Source: Enterococcus cecorum DSM 20682 = ATCC 43198 (GTDB taxonomy: Bacteria; Bacillota; Bacilli; Lactobacillales; Enterococcaceae). Taken from it: a stretch of DNA of 64,000 nt. The stretch lies in NCBI RefSeq assembly GCF_000407565.1, contig NZ_ASWI01000004.1, positions 948,001 to 1,012,000 of the forward strand, given 5' to 3'. Under the pieces are notes generated by a model. The model had not been told where the DNA came from. It did no database searches and saw only the letters and a list, made by a program, of their open reading frames with translations. A program made the position numbers and the translations under genes. Below are positions 49,522-59,921 of the stretch, in pieces; within the stretch, counting starts at the first letter, position 1, and the number at the start of each line of letters is the position of its first letter.

Positions 49522-49723
49522 AAATTTACTCCACCTGTTATGATAGCATAAAAAAAGAAAGATGTGTATATTTGACCTTAAGAAAGTTTTAAACAATTAT
49601 CTAAAAAGTTTCTCATTTAAATCAAATATCGTAACTATTGTTGTAAATATCTATCTATTTTAATCATTCCTTCATCAAAAACAAAAAAATTTGTGTTAAG
49701 TAAAAATTCTTTACAACTTATTG

Positions 49724-49752
49724 TTGCAAAGCGTGCCGCCATTAGGTATAAT
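49724..49752 (+). promoter_or_regulatory. Promoter of rpsT
   Basis: TTGCAA (49724-49729), 17-bp spacer and TATAAT (49747-49752). Confidence 0.85.
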
Positions 49753-49809
49753 GACAATTGTTGATTTATACGAAATTCGTATAAGAACTAATTATCGGAG
49801 GTGAAATAA

Positions 49810-50064
49810 ATGCCAAACATTGAATCTGCAATCAAACGTGTTCGTACAAGTGAAGCTGCTAATGCTAAGAATTCATCTCAATTAAGCGCAATGCGTACAG
49901 CTGTTAAGAAATTCGAACAAGCTGTTGAAGCTGGTGCTGAAAACGTAGCTGAGTTACACAAAGAAGCAATCAAAGCGATCGACATGGCTGAATCAAAAGG
50001 ATTAATCCACAAAAACAAAGCTGGTCGTGATAAATCTCGTTTAAGCAAAAAATTAGCTAAATAA
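49810..50064 (+). CDS. rpsT: 30S ribosomal protein S20
   Basis: 84 aa, Lys/Ala-rich, helical. It matches S20 in length and in the motif [12 protein letters not shown] near the N terminus and [12 protein letters not shown] near the C terminus. It binds 16S rRNA. GGAG is 9 nt before the ATG; a strong terminator follows. Confidence 0.97.
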   Translation: MPNIESAIKRVRTSEAANAKNSSQLSAMRTAVKKFEQAVEAGAENVAELHKEAIKAIDMAESKGLIHKNKAGRDKSRLSKKLAK

Positions 50065-50073
50065 TGCTATCGA

Positions 50074-50110
50074 TAAAAAAACCACGGTTAAAAACCGTGG
50101 ATTTTTTTTA
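50074..50110. terminator. Terminator between rpsT and holA
   Basis: CCACGGTT pairs with AACCGTGG, AAAA-type loop, eight T's after and a run of A's before; suits both convergent genes. Confidence 0.93.
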
Positions 50111-51118
50111 GCAATTTTTTAATAAATACATTTGAAAGGCAAAGTTTTTTTCTACCTGACCAGACTTTATTTGGTAATCCAACTCGACTAATTGATCAAA
50201 TAAGTGTAATAAATCATGCATTTGATATTTTCTAACCTCTTGCATCGCTAATTTCACACGATAAGCATGGATTTTCAGCATATCCGCAATATTTCCTTGC
50301 TGATACCCTTGTTTCATCAAATATTTCACTTGAATGAGTAAACGAAATTGGCCAACTAATATTGCAATTAGTTTAATCGGCTCTTCATTTTGAATGCTCA
50401 AATCATGAAATAATTGCAAAGCTGAATTCGTTTGATGATGCAATATATATTGGGATAATTCAAAAATGTTCTGCTCTAGGGTTTTAGGTATTAATCGGTC
50501 AATATCATTTTTACTTACTTGATTGTCCTCACCTAAAAATAAATGTAACTTTTGATATTCCTGAATCACTCTAGAAAGTTGAAAATCACATTGTTTCAAA
50601 AAATATTCCAACACTTCTCTAGGAAATGTCATACCTTCGTTTTCTAAAAAATGTTGGAAATATTGTCGTACTTCATTTTCTTTTAAATATTGCACATCAA
50701 TAATCTTCGCATTTTTCTTTAAAGCTTTTGTCACTTTTTTGCGTTCATCCAATTTTGGATAATCTGCAAATAAAACAAATATTGTCGATTCATTCGGTTG
50801 TTGGAAATAGTGAATCAATTGTTTTAACTGTTCTTCCTCTATGGCACGCTTGTCACTTGTTAAAAAATAGGGATGCTCTAAAAAGACTAACCGATAATCG
50901 CCAAAAAAAGGACTTGCTTGGATTTCCTCAAGTACAATTTGCATATCTACTTCTTCCCCGTCAAAAGCAGCAAAGTTTAAATCATCCTCTTGTACATTTA
51001 AACGATTCATAAATGCTTTTTTGACTTCTTCAATTAAATACTTTTCCTGGCCGCTTACCAAATAAAGATTAGCTAGTGCTTGTTGCGAAATAGCCTGTAA
51101 TGACTGTTGTATACTCAA
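50108..51118 (-). CDS. holA: DNA polymerase III delta subunit
   Basis: Clamp-loader subunit. About 336 aa, with the delta N-terminal domain (LYLVSGQEKYLIEEV, about residues 13-27) and the C-terminal collar domain. The start TTG 51118 is preferred: the only upstream ATG (51154) lies within an apparent extended -10 box (TGTTATAAT), so it would not be transcribed, and AAAGGA stands before the TTG. It follows comEC, the order seen in Bacillus. Confidence 0.92.
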   Translation of the reverse strand: MSIQQSLQAISQQALANLYLVSGQEKYLIEEVKKAFMNRLNVQEDDLNFAAFDGEEVDMQIVLEEIQASPFFGDYRLVFLEHPYFLTSDKRAIEEEQLKQLIHYFQQPNESTIFVLFADYPKLDERKKVTKALKKNAKIIDVQYLKENEVRQYFQHFLENEGMTFPREVLEYFLKQCDFQLSRVIQEYQKLHLFLGEDNQVSKNDIDRLIPKTLEQNIFELSQYILHHQTNSALQLFHDLSIQNEEPIKLIAILVGQFRLLIQVKYLMKQGYQQGNIADMLKIHAYRVKLAMQEVRKYQMHDLLHLFDQLVELDYQIKSGQVEKNFAFQMYLLKNC

Positions 51119-51172
51119 TGAAATATTTCCTTTCCCACTTTTTTCTACATACATTATAACAAATTTAGTAAA

Positions 51173-53449
51173 TTAATGCCCAAGATATTCCTTAATGTGC
51201 GAAGAAAAATGCCAACGATATTGAATCATGCCAAGCTGATCAGTTCGCCTAATTTGCACATGGTTTTCTTTTAGCGTTTGGATTGTCTGTTGGTGAGGAT
51301 GACCATAACGATTTTTCTCACCGACCGAGATAATAGCCATTTGCGGCCGAATCTGTTGAATAAAGGTTGCATCTGTTGAAGTATGGCTTCCGTGATGTCC
51401 AACATGCAAGATATCCACTTTAAGTGTAGGGTACTTCCTTATCAACTCAATCTCACCTTCTTTAGGTAAATCACCCGTCCACATGAAAGATAGCGTATGA
51501 ATTTTCGTGTAAAGTACCATAGAATCTTTATTTTCTCCTAAACCAGCTTTACTAGGCGCCAAAACCTGTAATGGTATTTTATGACCGATAATTTGGTTGG
51601 CTAAAACTTCATAAATTTTTGTTTGCTTTGGAAGCTGCTTTAATTTTCGGTTGATTTTTTCATTATGATGTGCACCTTTTGTTAGATAAACTTTTTTAAC
51701 ATTAAATTGTTCGCATATAGGCAACAAATCACCCATATGATCCATATCTCCATGCGAAAGAACCAGTGCATCAATGCGGTGAATACCCTCCCCTTTGAGA
51801 TATGGCACTAATGAATAGTTACAATTCGGCTTTGATTTTCTTTTTTGCCACCCTTTCTTCTCCATTGCTATTTTACCTCCAATATCAATTACAATAACTT
51901 CTTGATTAAATGCGCTCTGGATCACACTACACGCCCCTTGCCCAACATCTACAAAAGTCACACGCACAAACAGATGCGTAAATGAAAAATATAAAAAAGG
52001 TAAGAACAGACAGATAACCGGCACAAGATAATGATAGCTTGATTGCAGGAATAATAATCCTAAAATCAAACAAATACCGACCAACCAACTAGGGATAGTC
52101 CCAAAATGAAGTTGAAAATTCACTAAAAATTGTAAGCTATACTCGATTCCTTTGACAATCCAATCAAAAGGCAGATTAAAAAATGGCAGCAATGGTGGGA
52201 TAAAAGTTAGTAGAAACAATCCAAAACAATAAGGTAATAAAAGAAAAGTAAATAGATAGGAAAAAACAGCGGTTAATATCCCACCTAAAATCGGCCATTG
52301 AAAAAAGACACAAAACAAAAATGGTGCAGTTAATACATGTAAATATTGCATGAAAAGAAGCGACTGCCATTTTGATTTTGCATGCGGTATAAAAATCAGC
52401 AAAAATGAGACAAGTAGTGATAGCTGACCTGATAAAACTAAGAGCGTATTTGGAAATATAACCATTAAAATTAAGAGGACGATGCTAAATCGATCTAAAC
52501 GGGATAACTTGATAGAAAGATGATTCAGTAAATAAGTGAGTAAATACGTAAAAGTTGCTCGTAAAACACTCATCGAAATACCAAATAAAAACATAGCCGT
52601 CAATGCACAAACAATAAACGGTAGCATTCTTTGCGCAAAAGATAAATGAAGGCGACGAAAAAAATAATCGAATAATCCCAAGAAGAAAATGACATGCATA
52701 CCTGAGATCGTAAATAAATGTAAAATACCACTCATACTGTACAGAGATTGCATTTCTTGAAAATCCTGATTTTTATATCCAAATACCAAAGCTTGCACGT
52801 ATTGACTTGCTTTTCTTGATAATTGTTCATGTACTTGCTTTATGCAATAAAAACGTAATTGAGATAGCAAAGTTTGCCCAGCTGAACCAGAAAGCACACG
52901 ATATTTTTCAACAACAAACAAGCCGAAATAATTTTTATCTTGCAAATACTTCTCATAATCAAAGGCATGCTGATTACGAGAAGTATTTACTGACTGAAAA
53001 CGACCCGTACAAGATAAACGGGTAAAGCTAGGGGCATCCATTCGCCACTTTTGCTGTTCATTTTCAGATTTTAATTGAATTTGAAGTCGGACTAATTTTC
53101 CTTTCATACGCCCATCTGCCGTTAATAAATCACCATTCACTGTCACCGAATCTGGATAGATAAGGCATTCCGTTTGAAGCAACTGACTACTTGGCGACTG
53201 CTGATGTCTTTGCAAATAGCCACTTCCTAAGCACAAAATTAGTACAATAAGGCTCAAAATACATAAAGTAACTTTTCTAGCATATAATAAATAAATGAAT
53301 ACATATCCTGCTATGAGTAACAATATCAATTGCGATAAAACCAAGCCATAGTAGCTACAGACGGTAAAAAGCGTACAATAGGCTATTTGGTTTATCCATG
53401 AAAAATCGCAATGCTTAAAACTATTTGGTAATGGAAGTAAGTTTTTCAA
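51173..53449 (-). CDS. comEC: ComEC, competence DNA channel
   Basis: 758 aa. It contains the ComEC/Rec2 membrane core ([13 protein letters not shown] near 245) and a C-terminal metallo-beta-lactamase domain ([11 protein letters not shown] near 570 and [11 protein letters not shown] near 690) thought to degrade the non-transported strand. It overlaps comEB by 29 bp. All visible motifs are intact, so the gene looks functional. Confidence 0.95.
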   Translation of the reverse strand: MKNLLPLPNSFKHCDFSWINQIAYCTLFTVCSYYGLVLSQLILLLIAGYVFIYLLYARKVTLCILSLIVLILCLGSGYLQRHQQSPSSQLLQTECLIYPDSVTVNGDLLTADGRMKGKLVRLQIQLKSENEQQKWRMDAPSFTRLSCTGRFQSVNTSRNQHAFDYEKYLQDKNYFGLFVVEKYRVLSGSAGQTLLSQLRFYCIKQVHEQLSRKASQYVQALVFGYKNQDFQEMQSLYSMSGILHLFTISGMHVIFFLGLFDYFFRRLHLSFAQRMLPFIVCALTAMFLFGISMSVLRATFTYLLTYLLNHLSIKLSRLDRFSIVLLILMVIFPNTLLVLSGQLSLLVSFLLIFIPHAKSKWQSLLFMQYLHVLTAPFLFCVFFQWPILGGILTAVFSYLFTFLLLPYCFGLFLLTFIPPLLPFFNLPFDWIVKGIEYSLQFLVNFQLHFGTIPSWLVGICLILGLLFLQSSYHYLVPVICLFLPFLYFSFTHLFVRVTFVDVGQGACSVIQSAFNQEVIVIDIGGKIAMEKKGWQKRKSKPNCNYSLVPYLKGEGIHRIDALVLSHGDMDHMGDLLPICEQFNVKKVYLTKGAHHNEKINRKLKQLPKQTKIYEVLANQIIGHKIPLQVLAPSKAGLGENKDSMVLYTKIHTLSFMWTGDLPKEGEIELIRKYPTLKVDILHVGHHGSHTSTDATFIQQIRPQMAIISVGEKNRYGHPHQQTIQTLKENHVQIRRTDQLGMIQYRWHFSSHIKEYLGH

Positions 53450-53891
53450 AATACTTTGGATCCAACTTCACTTGTTGAATCTCTACTCCAAGTTTTTGAA
53501 TTAACTCGATTGCATAAGGATCATTATGATAGTCATGTAGATAATAGATTTTTTTAATTCCTGCTTGTAAAATAGCTTTCGTACAATGTAAACAAGGAAA
53601 GTGCGTAACATAAATTTCGGCACCATCCGTTGAAATACCTAATTTAGCACATTGTAATAAAGCGTTCATTTCAGCATGAATGGTCCGAATACAATGACCA
53701 TCCACAACGTAACAGCCATGATCGATACAATGATTATCTCCGCTAACTGCCCCATTATATCCACCAGCAATGATACGACGATCTTTTACTAAAGTAGCTC
53801 CAACTTCCAGACGCGTACAAGTACTTCTTAAAGATAACAGTACCGCTTGAGCCATAAAATACTGATTCCAGGGAATTCTTTGATCTACCAT
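53421..53891 (-). CDS. comEB: ComEB, dCMP deaminase-like protein
   Basis: 156 aa zinc deaminase fold with HAEMNAL near 75-81 and PCLHCTKAI near 100-108. Converts dCMP to dUMP in relatives. It is the middle gene of the comE operon. Its 3' end overlaps comEC by 29 bp. Confidence 0.93.
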   Translation of the reverse strand: MVDQRIPWNQYFMAQAVLLSLRSTCTRLEVGATLVKDRRIIAGGYNGAVSGDNHCIDHGCYVVDGHCIRTIHAEMNALLQCAKLGISTDGAEIYVTHFPCLHCTKAILQAGIKKIYYLHDYHNDPYAIELIQKLGVEIQQVKLDPKYFEKLTSITK

Positions 53892-53918
53892 ATTGGCACC
53901 TCCAAAACTTGTTTTTAG

Positions 53919-54593
53919 TTATATTGTAATCGAGTCACGTAATTTTTCAACCGTCTTTTCACCAATTCCTGTCACTTTGGCTAAGTCTTCAATAGTCTTG
54001 AATGAACCATTTTCATTGCGATAATCGATAATTGCTTGTGCCTTTTTTTCACCTATGCCACTTAGCTGTTGAAGTTGTGTCAAATCTGCTTGATTAATAT
54101 TTAGTTTTTCAGCATCTTTTGGCGATTTTTCAGCAGATTTTTCCTCCAAATGACCATTATTAGGGATATTTTCTGTATCTAGACTCTGTGCTTGATCTTG
54201 CGTTAAGATTATTATTTTTTGTTGATCTTGTATAACCATCGCCTGGTTTACCGTTTGAATCGCTGCATCTTCAGTTAACCCTCCCGCTTGTTTTAATAAA
54301 TCGAAAAGCCGAGCCCCTTCTGATAACTGATAAACGCCTGGCTGTTTAACCGCACCTGAAATATCTACATAAATTTTTGCAGATTTAGATTCATCATTCG
54401 CTTGATCTTGCTCCTTTTTTGTGTCTACCGTTACTTCAGTAGTCGATGAAGTCTCAATTAGTAATTCTTTGTCTTCCTTTTCTTGTTGCGTAACAAGTAA
54501 AAATACTGCTATACCTAACAAAACTATGCCACATACGCCGACAACAAGCTGCCAAGTTTTTATTTTACGCCACCAATTTTGCATTTTTTTCAC
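53919..54593 (-). CDS. comEA: ComEA, DNA-binding competence protein
   Basis: 224 aa with one N-terminal membrane anchor (about 14-34), a linker rich in charged and Thr residues, an SLBB domain (about 70-130) and a C-terminal double helix-hairpin-helix (INQADLTQLQQLSGIGEKKA and on). It binds incoming DNA outside the membrane and hands it to ComEC. First gene of comEA-comEB-comEC. Confidence 0.95.
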   Translation of the reverse strand: MKKMQNWWRKIKTWQLVVGVCGIVLLGIAVFLLVTQQEKEDKELLIETSSTTEVTVDTKKEQDQANDESKSAKIYVDISGAVKQPGVYQLSEGARLFDLLKQAGGLTEDAAIQTVNQAMVIQDQQKIIILTQDQAQSLDTENIPNNGHLEEKSAEKSPKDAEKLNINQADLTQLQQLSGIGEKKAQAIIDYRNENGSFKTIEDLAKVTGIGEKTVEKLRDSITI

Positions 54594-54639
54594 CTCTCTA
54601 ATATATAAATACGAAAAAAATGAAAAAAAGCGTCAAAAA

Positions 54640-54665
54640 AAGACGAATAAATAAACTATTCGCCT
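54640..54665 (-). terminator. Terminator after the HAD gene
   Basis: GCGAATA and TTATTCGTC-type arms, the first overlapping the stop codon, followed on the minus strand by TTTTTTTG. Confidence 0.7.
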
Positions 54666-55273
54666 AAAAATTTTACTATTTCTGTTAATGAGTGAACTTC
54701 ATGATGGGCCTGTTTGATTTTAAAAAGTCGCTCATCATTATAAAAAATACTTTGTACACCGGCATTAATTCCCGCATCGATGTCCATTGGTCGATCACCA
54801 ATCATGACTGTCTCTGTTTTATCCATCTGATATTTTTCAACTAAATACAAGAGTGAAGTCGGATTAGGTTTGCGGGGAAACTTATTTTCTGGACCAACGA
54901 TTTCAACGAACAGTCCATCTAATTGTGAACCTTGTAATAACGCCTTGGCAGAAGCATTTTCGCGGTGGGTCAGTAAATAATTCTTACCACCTTTTTCAAT
55001 CACTTTTTCTAATATGTATTTTGCATCATCATAGGCAAAAACATTACTCGTATCACTTTTTTCAAACTGCTTATATATTTGATCAAATTCTTCAAAATCT
55101 AACTGATATTGGTTTGCTAAGTCTTTGGATGATTGGATTTTAAGCGTTCTGTAAATAGCTGATGGCGTAATCGAAATTTGATAATGTTGCATCGTTTTTA
55201 CATAAGCTTTCAACATTTTCGGATAGGTATTAAATAATGTGCCATCAAAATCCCAAATGAAGTTTTGATACAT
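54656..55273 (-). CDS. HAD-family phosphatase
   Basis: About 205 aa with DFDGTLFN near residue 8 (nucleophile Asp) and MIGDRPMDIDAG near 161 (metal site). Phosphoglycolate-phosphatase-like subgroup with a helical cap. The start ATG 55273 is preceded by AGTAGGA; the longer TTG frame is unlikely. Substrate unknown. Confidence 0.88.
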   Translation of the reverse strand: MYQNFIWDFDGTLFNTYPKMLKAYVKTMQHYQISITPSAIYRTLKIQSSKDLANQYQLDFEEFDQIYKQFEKSDTSNVFAYDDAKYILEKVIEKGGKNYLLTHRENASAKALLQGSQLDGLFVEIVGPENKFPRKPNPTSLLYLVEKYQMDKTETVMIGDRPMDIDAGINAGVQSIFYNDERLFKIKQAHHEVHSLTEIVKFLGE

Positions 55274-55340
55274 TTTGATTCCTACTTTCAAAGATAATTC
55301 CTTTTTACCTTATCCTAAATAGCTTTATTTTTCAAGAAAA

Positions 55341-55379
55341 AAATCGTCTTTTTACAGAAAATTTCCATAAAAAGACGAT
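55341..55379 (-). terminator. Terminator after the UPF0210 gene
   Basis: ATCGTCTTTTT pairs with AAAAAGACGAT, followed by a seven-T run on the minus strand. Confidence 0.88.
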
Positions 55380-55383
55380 GCTG

Positions 55384-56733
55384 TTAATTTTTGAATGAAT
55401 GAATTGGTGATGGAATTCGTCCGCCACGTTGAATAAATACATCCGAACTAGCTGAGTTAACCTTCATAACTGGCGCACTTCCCAGTAATCCACCGAATTC
55501 GATGGTATCACCAACTTTTAACTGATTGGCTGGAATTACTCTTACAGCAGTCGTTTTGTGATTAACCACGCCGATAGCTGCCTCATCTGCAATCATTGCC
55601 GCAATCGTACTCGCTGGTGTATCTCCTGGAATGGCAATCATATCTAAACCTACTGAACAAATTGCAGTCATTGCCTCTAATTTTTCAATATTTAAATAGC
55701 CTTGTTCCGCAGCTTGAATCATTCCGGCATCTTCGGAAACTGGGATAAAAGCACCTGATAACCCACCAACATGATTACAAGCCATGACACCACCTTTTTT
55801 GACCGCGTCATTCAGTAAGGCAAGTGCTGCAGTAGTCCCGTGAGTCCCAACTGATTCAAGACCCATTTCTTCTAAAATTTGAGCTACACTATCACCAACA
55901 GCAGGTGTCGGCGCTAAGGACAAATCCACAATACCAAAAGGGACCTTTAACCGTTCTGAGGCGATTTTACCAACCATTTGACCCATACGCGTAATTTTAA
56001 ATGCCGTTTTTTTGACCGTTTCCGCAACAATATCAAAACTCTCACCTTTTACTTTTTCAAGCGCTCTTTTGACAACACCCGGTCCACTAACACCCACATT
56101 AATGACACAGTCAGCTTCACCTACACCATGAAACGCTCCGGCCATGAAAGGATTATCTTCTACTGCATTGGCAAATACGACCAATTTGGCACAACCCATA
56201 TCAGATTTAGCAGCAGTTTCTTTGATGACTTCACCCATCAATTTAACTGCATCCATATTAATACCAGCTTTTGTCGAACCGATATTGACACTTGAACAAA
56301 CAAAATCAGTTTGCGCTAGTGCTTCTGGAATGGATTCAATTAAGGCTAAATCACCAGCCGTAAACCCTTTTTCGACTAAAGCGGAATACCCACCGATAAA
56401 GTTAACCCCCACTTTTTTGGCAGCTTTATCTAAAACTTTAGCAAACTTCACACAATCTTTTGCATCAGCCTTAGAAGCCGCAGCAACAATTCCGATTGGG
56501 GTAACAGAAATACGTTTGTTAATAATCGGAATGCCATATTCTAATTCAATCGCTTCACCTACTGCAACTAAATTAGCTGCCTTTGTTATAATTTTCCGAT
56601 AAATTTTTTCACAACTTCGATCAATATCTTCATCCATACAGTCTAACAAAGAAATACCCATAGTGATTGTACGAATATCTAAATTTTCTTCTTCGACCAT
56701 TCGTATGGTTTCTAAAATTTGATTTACTTCCAT
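55384..56733 (-). CDS. UPF0210 / DUF711 (PFL-like) protein
   Basis: About 449 aa from ATG 56733 (GGAGGG at 6 nt). It belongs to the UPF0210 family, distantly related to pyruvate formate-lyase folds but without evidence of a radical site. It lies 13 bp downstream of the ACT-domain gene, an almost universal pairing; the function of neither protein is established. Confidence 0.92.
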   Translation of the reverse strand: MEVNQILETIRMVEEENLDIRTITMGISLLDCMDEDIDRSCEKIYRKIITKAANLVAVGEAIELEYGIPIINKRISVTPIGIVAAASKADAKDCVKFAKVLDKAAKKVGVNFIGGYSALVEKGFTAGDLALIESIPEALAQTDFVCSSVNIGSTKAGINMDAVKLMGEVIKETAAKSDMGCAKLVVFANAVEDNPFMAGAFHGVGEADCVINVGVSGPGVVKRALEKVKGESFDIVAETVKKTAFKITRMGQMVGKIASERLKVPFGIVDLSLAPTPAVGDSVAQILEEMGLESVGTHGTTAALALLNDAVKKGGVMACNHVGGLSGAFIPVSEDAGMIQAAEQGYLNIEKLEAMTAICSVGLDMIAIPGDTPASTIAAMIADEAAIGVVNHKTTAVRVIPANQLKVGDTIEFGGLLGSAPVMKVNSASSDVFIQRGGRIPSPIHSFKN

Positions 56734-56746
56734 CGTATTCCCTCCA

Positions 56747-57013
56747 CTACAACTTATGCATGGCATCGAAAATTTCGGCATTTTGAATACGAATATCCAC
56801 ACCCAATTGTTCAGCCGTTTGATCTAGCTTCTCACAAATAACCTTAAAATCAGCATTTCCTTTTGATTCTAACACCATCATCATCGTAAAATATTCATTT
56901 AATATTGTTTGTGTGACATCAATAATATTTAGGTCTAAATCTGCTAAGGTTTGACTAACTTTAGCAATAATACCTACTTTATCCTTACCAATAACCGTTA
57001 AAATTGCTCTCAT
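56747..57013 (-). CDS. UPF0237 ACT-domain protein
   Basis: 88 aa consisting of a single ACT domain ([20 protein letters not shown] at the start). ACT domains bind amino acids or related small molecules. The start is ATG 57013 with AAGGAGG at 7 nt. Operon partner of the UPF0210 gene; probably its regulatory subunit (inference). Confidence 0.93.
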   Translation of the reverse strand: MRAILTVIGKDKVGIIAKVSQTLADLDLNIIDVTQTILNEYFTMMMVLESKGNADFKVICEKLDQTAEQLGVDIRIQNAEIFDAMHKL

Positions 57014-57136
57014 AACGAGTCCTCCTTTTTTTGTACAGTATAACACAAAAATTTTGCTTTAAAAATAAATATTTCATAAAAACAGCTTTTTTTAGATAGA
57101 TTATCGTCTATTTCCGAACAATCCCCTCAATAAGAA

Positions 57137-57167
57137 AAAAATCCCTTCTGTAAAAACAAAAGGGAAA
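57137..57167 (-). terminator. Terminator after the LysM-3D gene
   Basis: TCCCTT and AAGGGA arms with a 12-nt loop, followed by seven T's on the minus strand. It lies nine bases after the stop codon. Confidence 0.8.
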
Positions 57168-57175
57168 ATGATAAA

Positions 57176-57841
57176 TTAATCTAAAATTGTTACTTTGACT
57201 GTTCTTCTACCCCACTGAATACATTGTTCGTATGTAGAAAAATGAACATCAATAATATTACCTTTAATCGCACCACCAGTATCCGAAGCAATGGCCTCAC
57301 CATAACCTTCAACATATAAGCGCGTACCTAATGGAATCACATTTGGATCAACTGCTACAGCCATTGGATTCGTTAATAAATTTTGGCCAGTTGCCGTTAC
57401 TGTTCCTCCACCTAAACTGTCTCTTGGATCTGAACTATAAGCCGTTGATTCCATATACAGAACTTTTCCAGTTACTTCATCAGGCGTGTTTTGCGAATCC
57501 GCTACTTGCTTTTCTTGTACGGTTTCTTCAGCTTTTGTCTCTTTCGGTGTTTGATCAATAATTACTTTATTGTGACGAATTAACTTGATACCACCTTCAG
57601 ATTCTTGCGTTTCAATCTTTAATACTTGACCATCAAAAATCAAGTTTGGATTATCTATTTGATTATCTTTTGCAATTTTATCGACAAAATCGGTTGACCC
57701 AAAATATTTTTCTGAAATTTTCGAAAGTGTATCGCTTGAAGTCACAACATGTTTTATTTCTTCTGCATGTGCATTCACACTTCTAACATCAAATGACACA
57801 ATCACCATCAAACCAATGACGAGTGCTTTAATTGTCTTCAT
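57176..57841 (-). CDS. Secreted LysM and 3D-domain cell-wall protein
   Basis: About 221 aa: signal peptide ending near AHAEE (about 26), one LysM domain (about 30-75) and a C-terminal 3D domain with the three conserved Asp (SDTGGAIKG and DVHFSTYEQC). 3D domains are lytic-transglycosylase-like, related to MltA and resuscitation factors. The ATG at 57841 is chosen; GAGGAG lies 12 nt upstream, a long spacing. The upstream 317 bp hold a six-codon open frame with a strong ribosome binding site. Confidence 0.9.
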   Translation of the reverse strand: MKTIKALVIGLMVIVSFDVRSVNAHAEEIKHVVTSSDTLSKISEKYFGSTDFVDKIAKDNQIDNPNLIFDGQVLKIETQESEGGIKLIRHNKVIIDQTPKETKAEETVQEKQVADSQNTPDEVTGKVLYMESTAYSSDPRDSLGGGTVTATGQNLLTNPMAVAVDPNVIPLGTRLYVEGYGEAIASDTGGAIKGNIIDVHFSTYEQCIQWGRRTVKVTILD

Positions 57842-58158
57842 TGTATGTATATTCTCCTCTTCAATGTTGTTTGTTGTAAACCAACGTTGAATATCATATC
57901 TGAAAAATTGCATTTATAGGTTTCAATTACGTAACGAAAAATTGCAAGTTAATTAAACGTAAGCAAGATATTGTCGATTTTTTAATAAAAGTAGGCATAA
58001 ACATTATGAAAGCAACATTTTCATTTATTGTCACCTCCGCAAAAAAAGAAGTTAAACCCTATGATTTTGCATAAAAAAATAAAAAAATGAAGTGATATTT
58101 ACCCTAAAATGAGTAAATATTTCACTTCATTAATAATTATTACAAAAAAGAAATCGTT
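57842..58158. other. Intergenic region between the LysM-3D and CLC-F genes
   Basis: 317 bp, very A+T-rich. It holds the terminator at 58083-58133 and a tiny frame at 58004-58024 (MKMLLS, minus strand) preceded by the unusually strong site GGAGGTGA. Nothing else is recognised; a cyclic-di-AMP riboswitch, common before such cell-wall genes, was looked for but not found. Confidence 0.5.
58083..58133 (-). terminator. Terminator after the CLC-F gene
   Basis: AATGAAGTGA and TCACTTCATT arms with further pairing GTAAAT/ATTTAC, then TTTTTTT on the minus strand. Confidence 0.88.
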
Positions 58159-59385
58159 TTATATTTGGATTTTATTCAATTGCTTACCGTAAATAGATTG
58201 ATCAAAATTGAAAAAGTAAGCAAAAGCACACACGATAAAGAAATAAGGAAAATAGTTAAAACCAAACACTTCACATCCAATTAAGATAGGGGCTAATAAA
58301 GTATTGGTCGCACTTCCAAAAACTGCCGCATATCCCAAAGCAGCCACTAAAATGACAGGCATATGAAAAAGACCGGCTAATACAATACCCAAGGATGCTC
58401 CGATTGAAAATAGTGGTGTCACTTCGCCGCCTTGGAATCCAACTGATAAAGTAACAATTGTAAATAATAATTTTGCGATAAAATCATATAAATAAATGGT
58501 TTGCCCCGAAAAGCTAGCGGCAATTAAATTTGTTCCTAAACCGGCATATCTCCCACCATGACAAAGTAATAAAAGTATACTCAAGACAATACCAACAATA
58601 AAAATACGCCAATAAGGGTTCACAATTTTCTCAGCCATAAAGGTTTTAAGATAAGCTAATCCTTTAGCGAATAAGCTACCTGTCAACCCAAAGATTACTC
58701 CGATAATCATCAGTTTGGCAAAATTTACAAAATGAAAAGCAAATGCATCGGAAACAAACACTTGAAATTTTTCTAGACCTAAGAAATGAGAAGTCCCACT
58801 TGCAATAAAAGCTGCAATCAATGCTGGTATCAACGCTGGATAAACTAATTGACCTACAAACATCACTTCTAACGCAAAAAATGTCGCTGCAATTGGTGTT
58901 TGAAACAATCCAGCAAACCCCGCTGCCATACCAATCACGATTAAAGTCGTTTGATGTTTTTTCAGATTTAATTTCTGACCTACTGTATGTGAAACTGTAG
59001 CCCCAATTTGGACAGCAACACCTTCACGACCAGCACTCCCCCCAAATAAATGTGTTAACCAAGTCCCACCAATAATAAATGGTACCAAACGTAACGGAAT
59101 ATCCGACGCATTTTTTTGCCCAACATCAAATATCAAGCCCATGCCTTGCTGGCTATTCTTTCCATATTTTTGATACATAAAGATGATGAACACCCCAATA
59201 ATGGCTAAAAATGGAATAAAATAATACGGATGATCATCTCTAATATCCGTAATTGCCAATAATCCCATACCAAAATAGGCATCAATCACACCAACAATTA
59301 AACCAATAATAACAGCCAACGCAATCAACAATAGATACTCACCATAATAACTTCTTAACTGTAACCATATTTTTTTCACTTTCAT
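58159..59385 (-). CDS. CLC-family fluoride/proton antiporter (CLC-F type)
   Basis: 408 aa with about 12-14 membrane helices. The GREG motif reads GGSAGREGVAVQIG, with Val instead of the canonical Pro, and the first anion-site motif is QGMGLIFD near 80 instead of GSGIP. Both match the fluoride-specific CLC-F branch. An upstream fluoride riboswitch supports fluoride export. The ATG at 59385 is only two to three nt from GGAAG; a GTG two codons in (59379) is a possible start. Confidence 0.88.
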   Translation of the reverse strand: MKVKKIWLQLRSYYGEYLLLIALAVIIGLIVGVIDAYFGMGLLAITDIRDDHPYYFIPFLAIIGVFIIFMYQKYGKNSQQGMGLIFDVGQKNASDIPLRLVPFIIGGTWLTHLFGGSAGREGVAVQIGATVSHTVGQKLNLKKHQTTLIVIGMAAGFAGLFQTPIAATFFALEVMFVGQLVYPALIPALIAAFIASGTSHFLGLEKFQVFVSDAFAFHFVNFAKLMIIGVIFGLTGSLFAKGLAYLKTFMAEKIVNPYWRIFIVGIVLSILLLLCHGGRYAGLGTNLIAASFSGQTIYLYDFIAKLLFTIVTLSVGFQGGEVTPLFSIGASLGIVLAGLFHMPVILVAALGYAAVFGSATNTLLAPILIGCEVFGFNYFPYFFIVCAFAYFFNFDQSIYGKQLNKIQI

Positions 59386-59394
59386 CTTCCTTTC

Positions 59395-59495
59395 ACAAAA
59401 AAAGCTGATGCCTCCATGATAAAAAAAATCATAGAAGTCATCAGCTGTAATAGCAGTTTAGGTAAAAACCAAGGGAGAACCTCATTCCCTATATT
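59395..59495 (-). promoter_or_regulatory. Fluoride (crcB) riboswitch with terminator
   Basis: On the minus strand the aptamer reads AGGGAATGAGGTTCTCCC, then a loop with ACTGCTATTACAGC, and ends GCTGATGACTTCTA, matching the conserved crcB-motif blocks. The last block is also the 5' arm of a terminator (59403-59445, AGCTGATG with CATCAGCT, then seven T's). Fluoride binding would hold that arm and permit transcription of the CLC-F gene. Confidence 0.9.
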
Positions 59496-59499
59496 TGGA

Positions 59500-59528
59500 A
59501 GTATAGCCGACAAATTTGAGTGAGTCAA
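59500..59528 (-). promoter_or_regulatory. Promoter of the fluoride riboswitch transcript
   Basis: -35 TTGACT (59523-59528), 17-bp spacer and -10 TATACT (59500-59505) on the minus strand. Confidence 0.85.
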
Positions 59529-59540
59529 TCATTTTTTATT

Positions 59541-59921
59541 TTATTCATGAAGTTCTAGTGGTAGCCCGTCTGGATCAAAGAAAAACGTCATCTTCTCACC
59601 CGTATAGTCATCTATTCGTATAGGCTCACATTCAATCCCTTTTTCAATCAATGCTGCCACAACTTCCTCAATATTTTCTACTTTGAAAGCTAAATGACGT
59701 AACCCACACGCTTCAGGATAACTTGGTCTTTTAGGTGCATCTTTCACACCAAAAATTTCTAATTCACAATCACCTAATTGTAAATCTAATTTGTAATCAT
59801 CACGATGCGCCCGATAATTTTCACGAATGACTTGAAATCCTAATTTATCAACATAAAAAGTTTTACTTGCTTCATATTTTGCTGTAATAATTGCTACATG
59901 ATGGATTTGACTTAAATTCAT
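59541..59921 (-). CDS. VOC-family protein (glyoxalase I-like)
   Basis: About 126 aa with a paired beta-alpha-beta-beta-beta fold: IHHVAIITAKYEASKTFYVD at the start and LRHLAFKVENIEE in the second half. Metal-binding His and Glu positions look conserved (H near the start, E in LEIFG, H in RHLAF, E in the final LELHE). Substrate unknown. The start ATG 59921 follows GAGG; an upstream GTG lies inside that site. Confidence 0.87.
   Translation of the reverse strand: MNLSQIHHVAIITAKYEASKTFYVDKLGFQVIRENYRAHRDDYKLDLQLGDCELEIFGVKDAPKRPSYPEACGLRHLAFKVENIEEVVAALIEKGIECEPIRIDDYTGEKMTFFFDPDGLPLELHE

Noticed and set aside
58001-58075. Plus-strand 22-codon frame MKATFSFIVTSAKKEV
   Set aside because: It is antisense to the stronger minus-strand site, and its own ribosome binding site is poor; no support for expression.
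57842-58158. Cyclic-di-AMP (ydaO) riboswitch before the LysM-3D gene
   Set aside because: Such genes often have one, but the conserved blocks are missing; the GGAGGTGA stretch is simply a ribosome binding site before a tiny frame.
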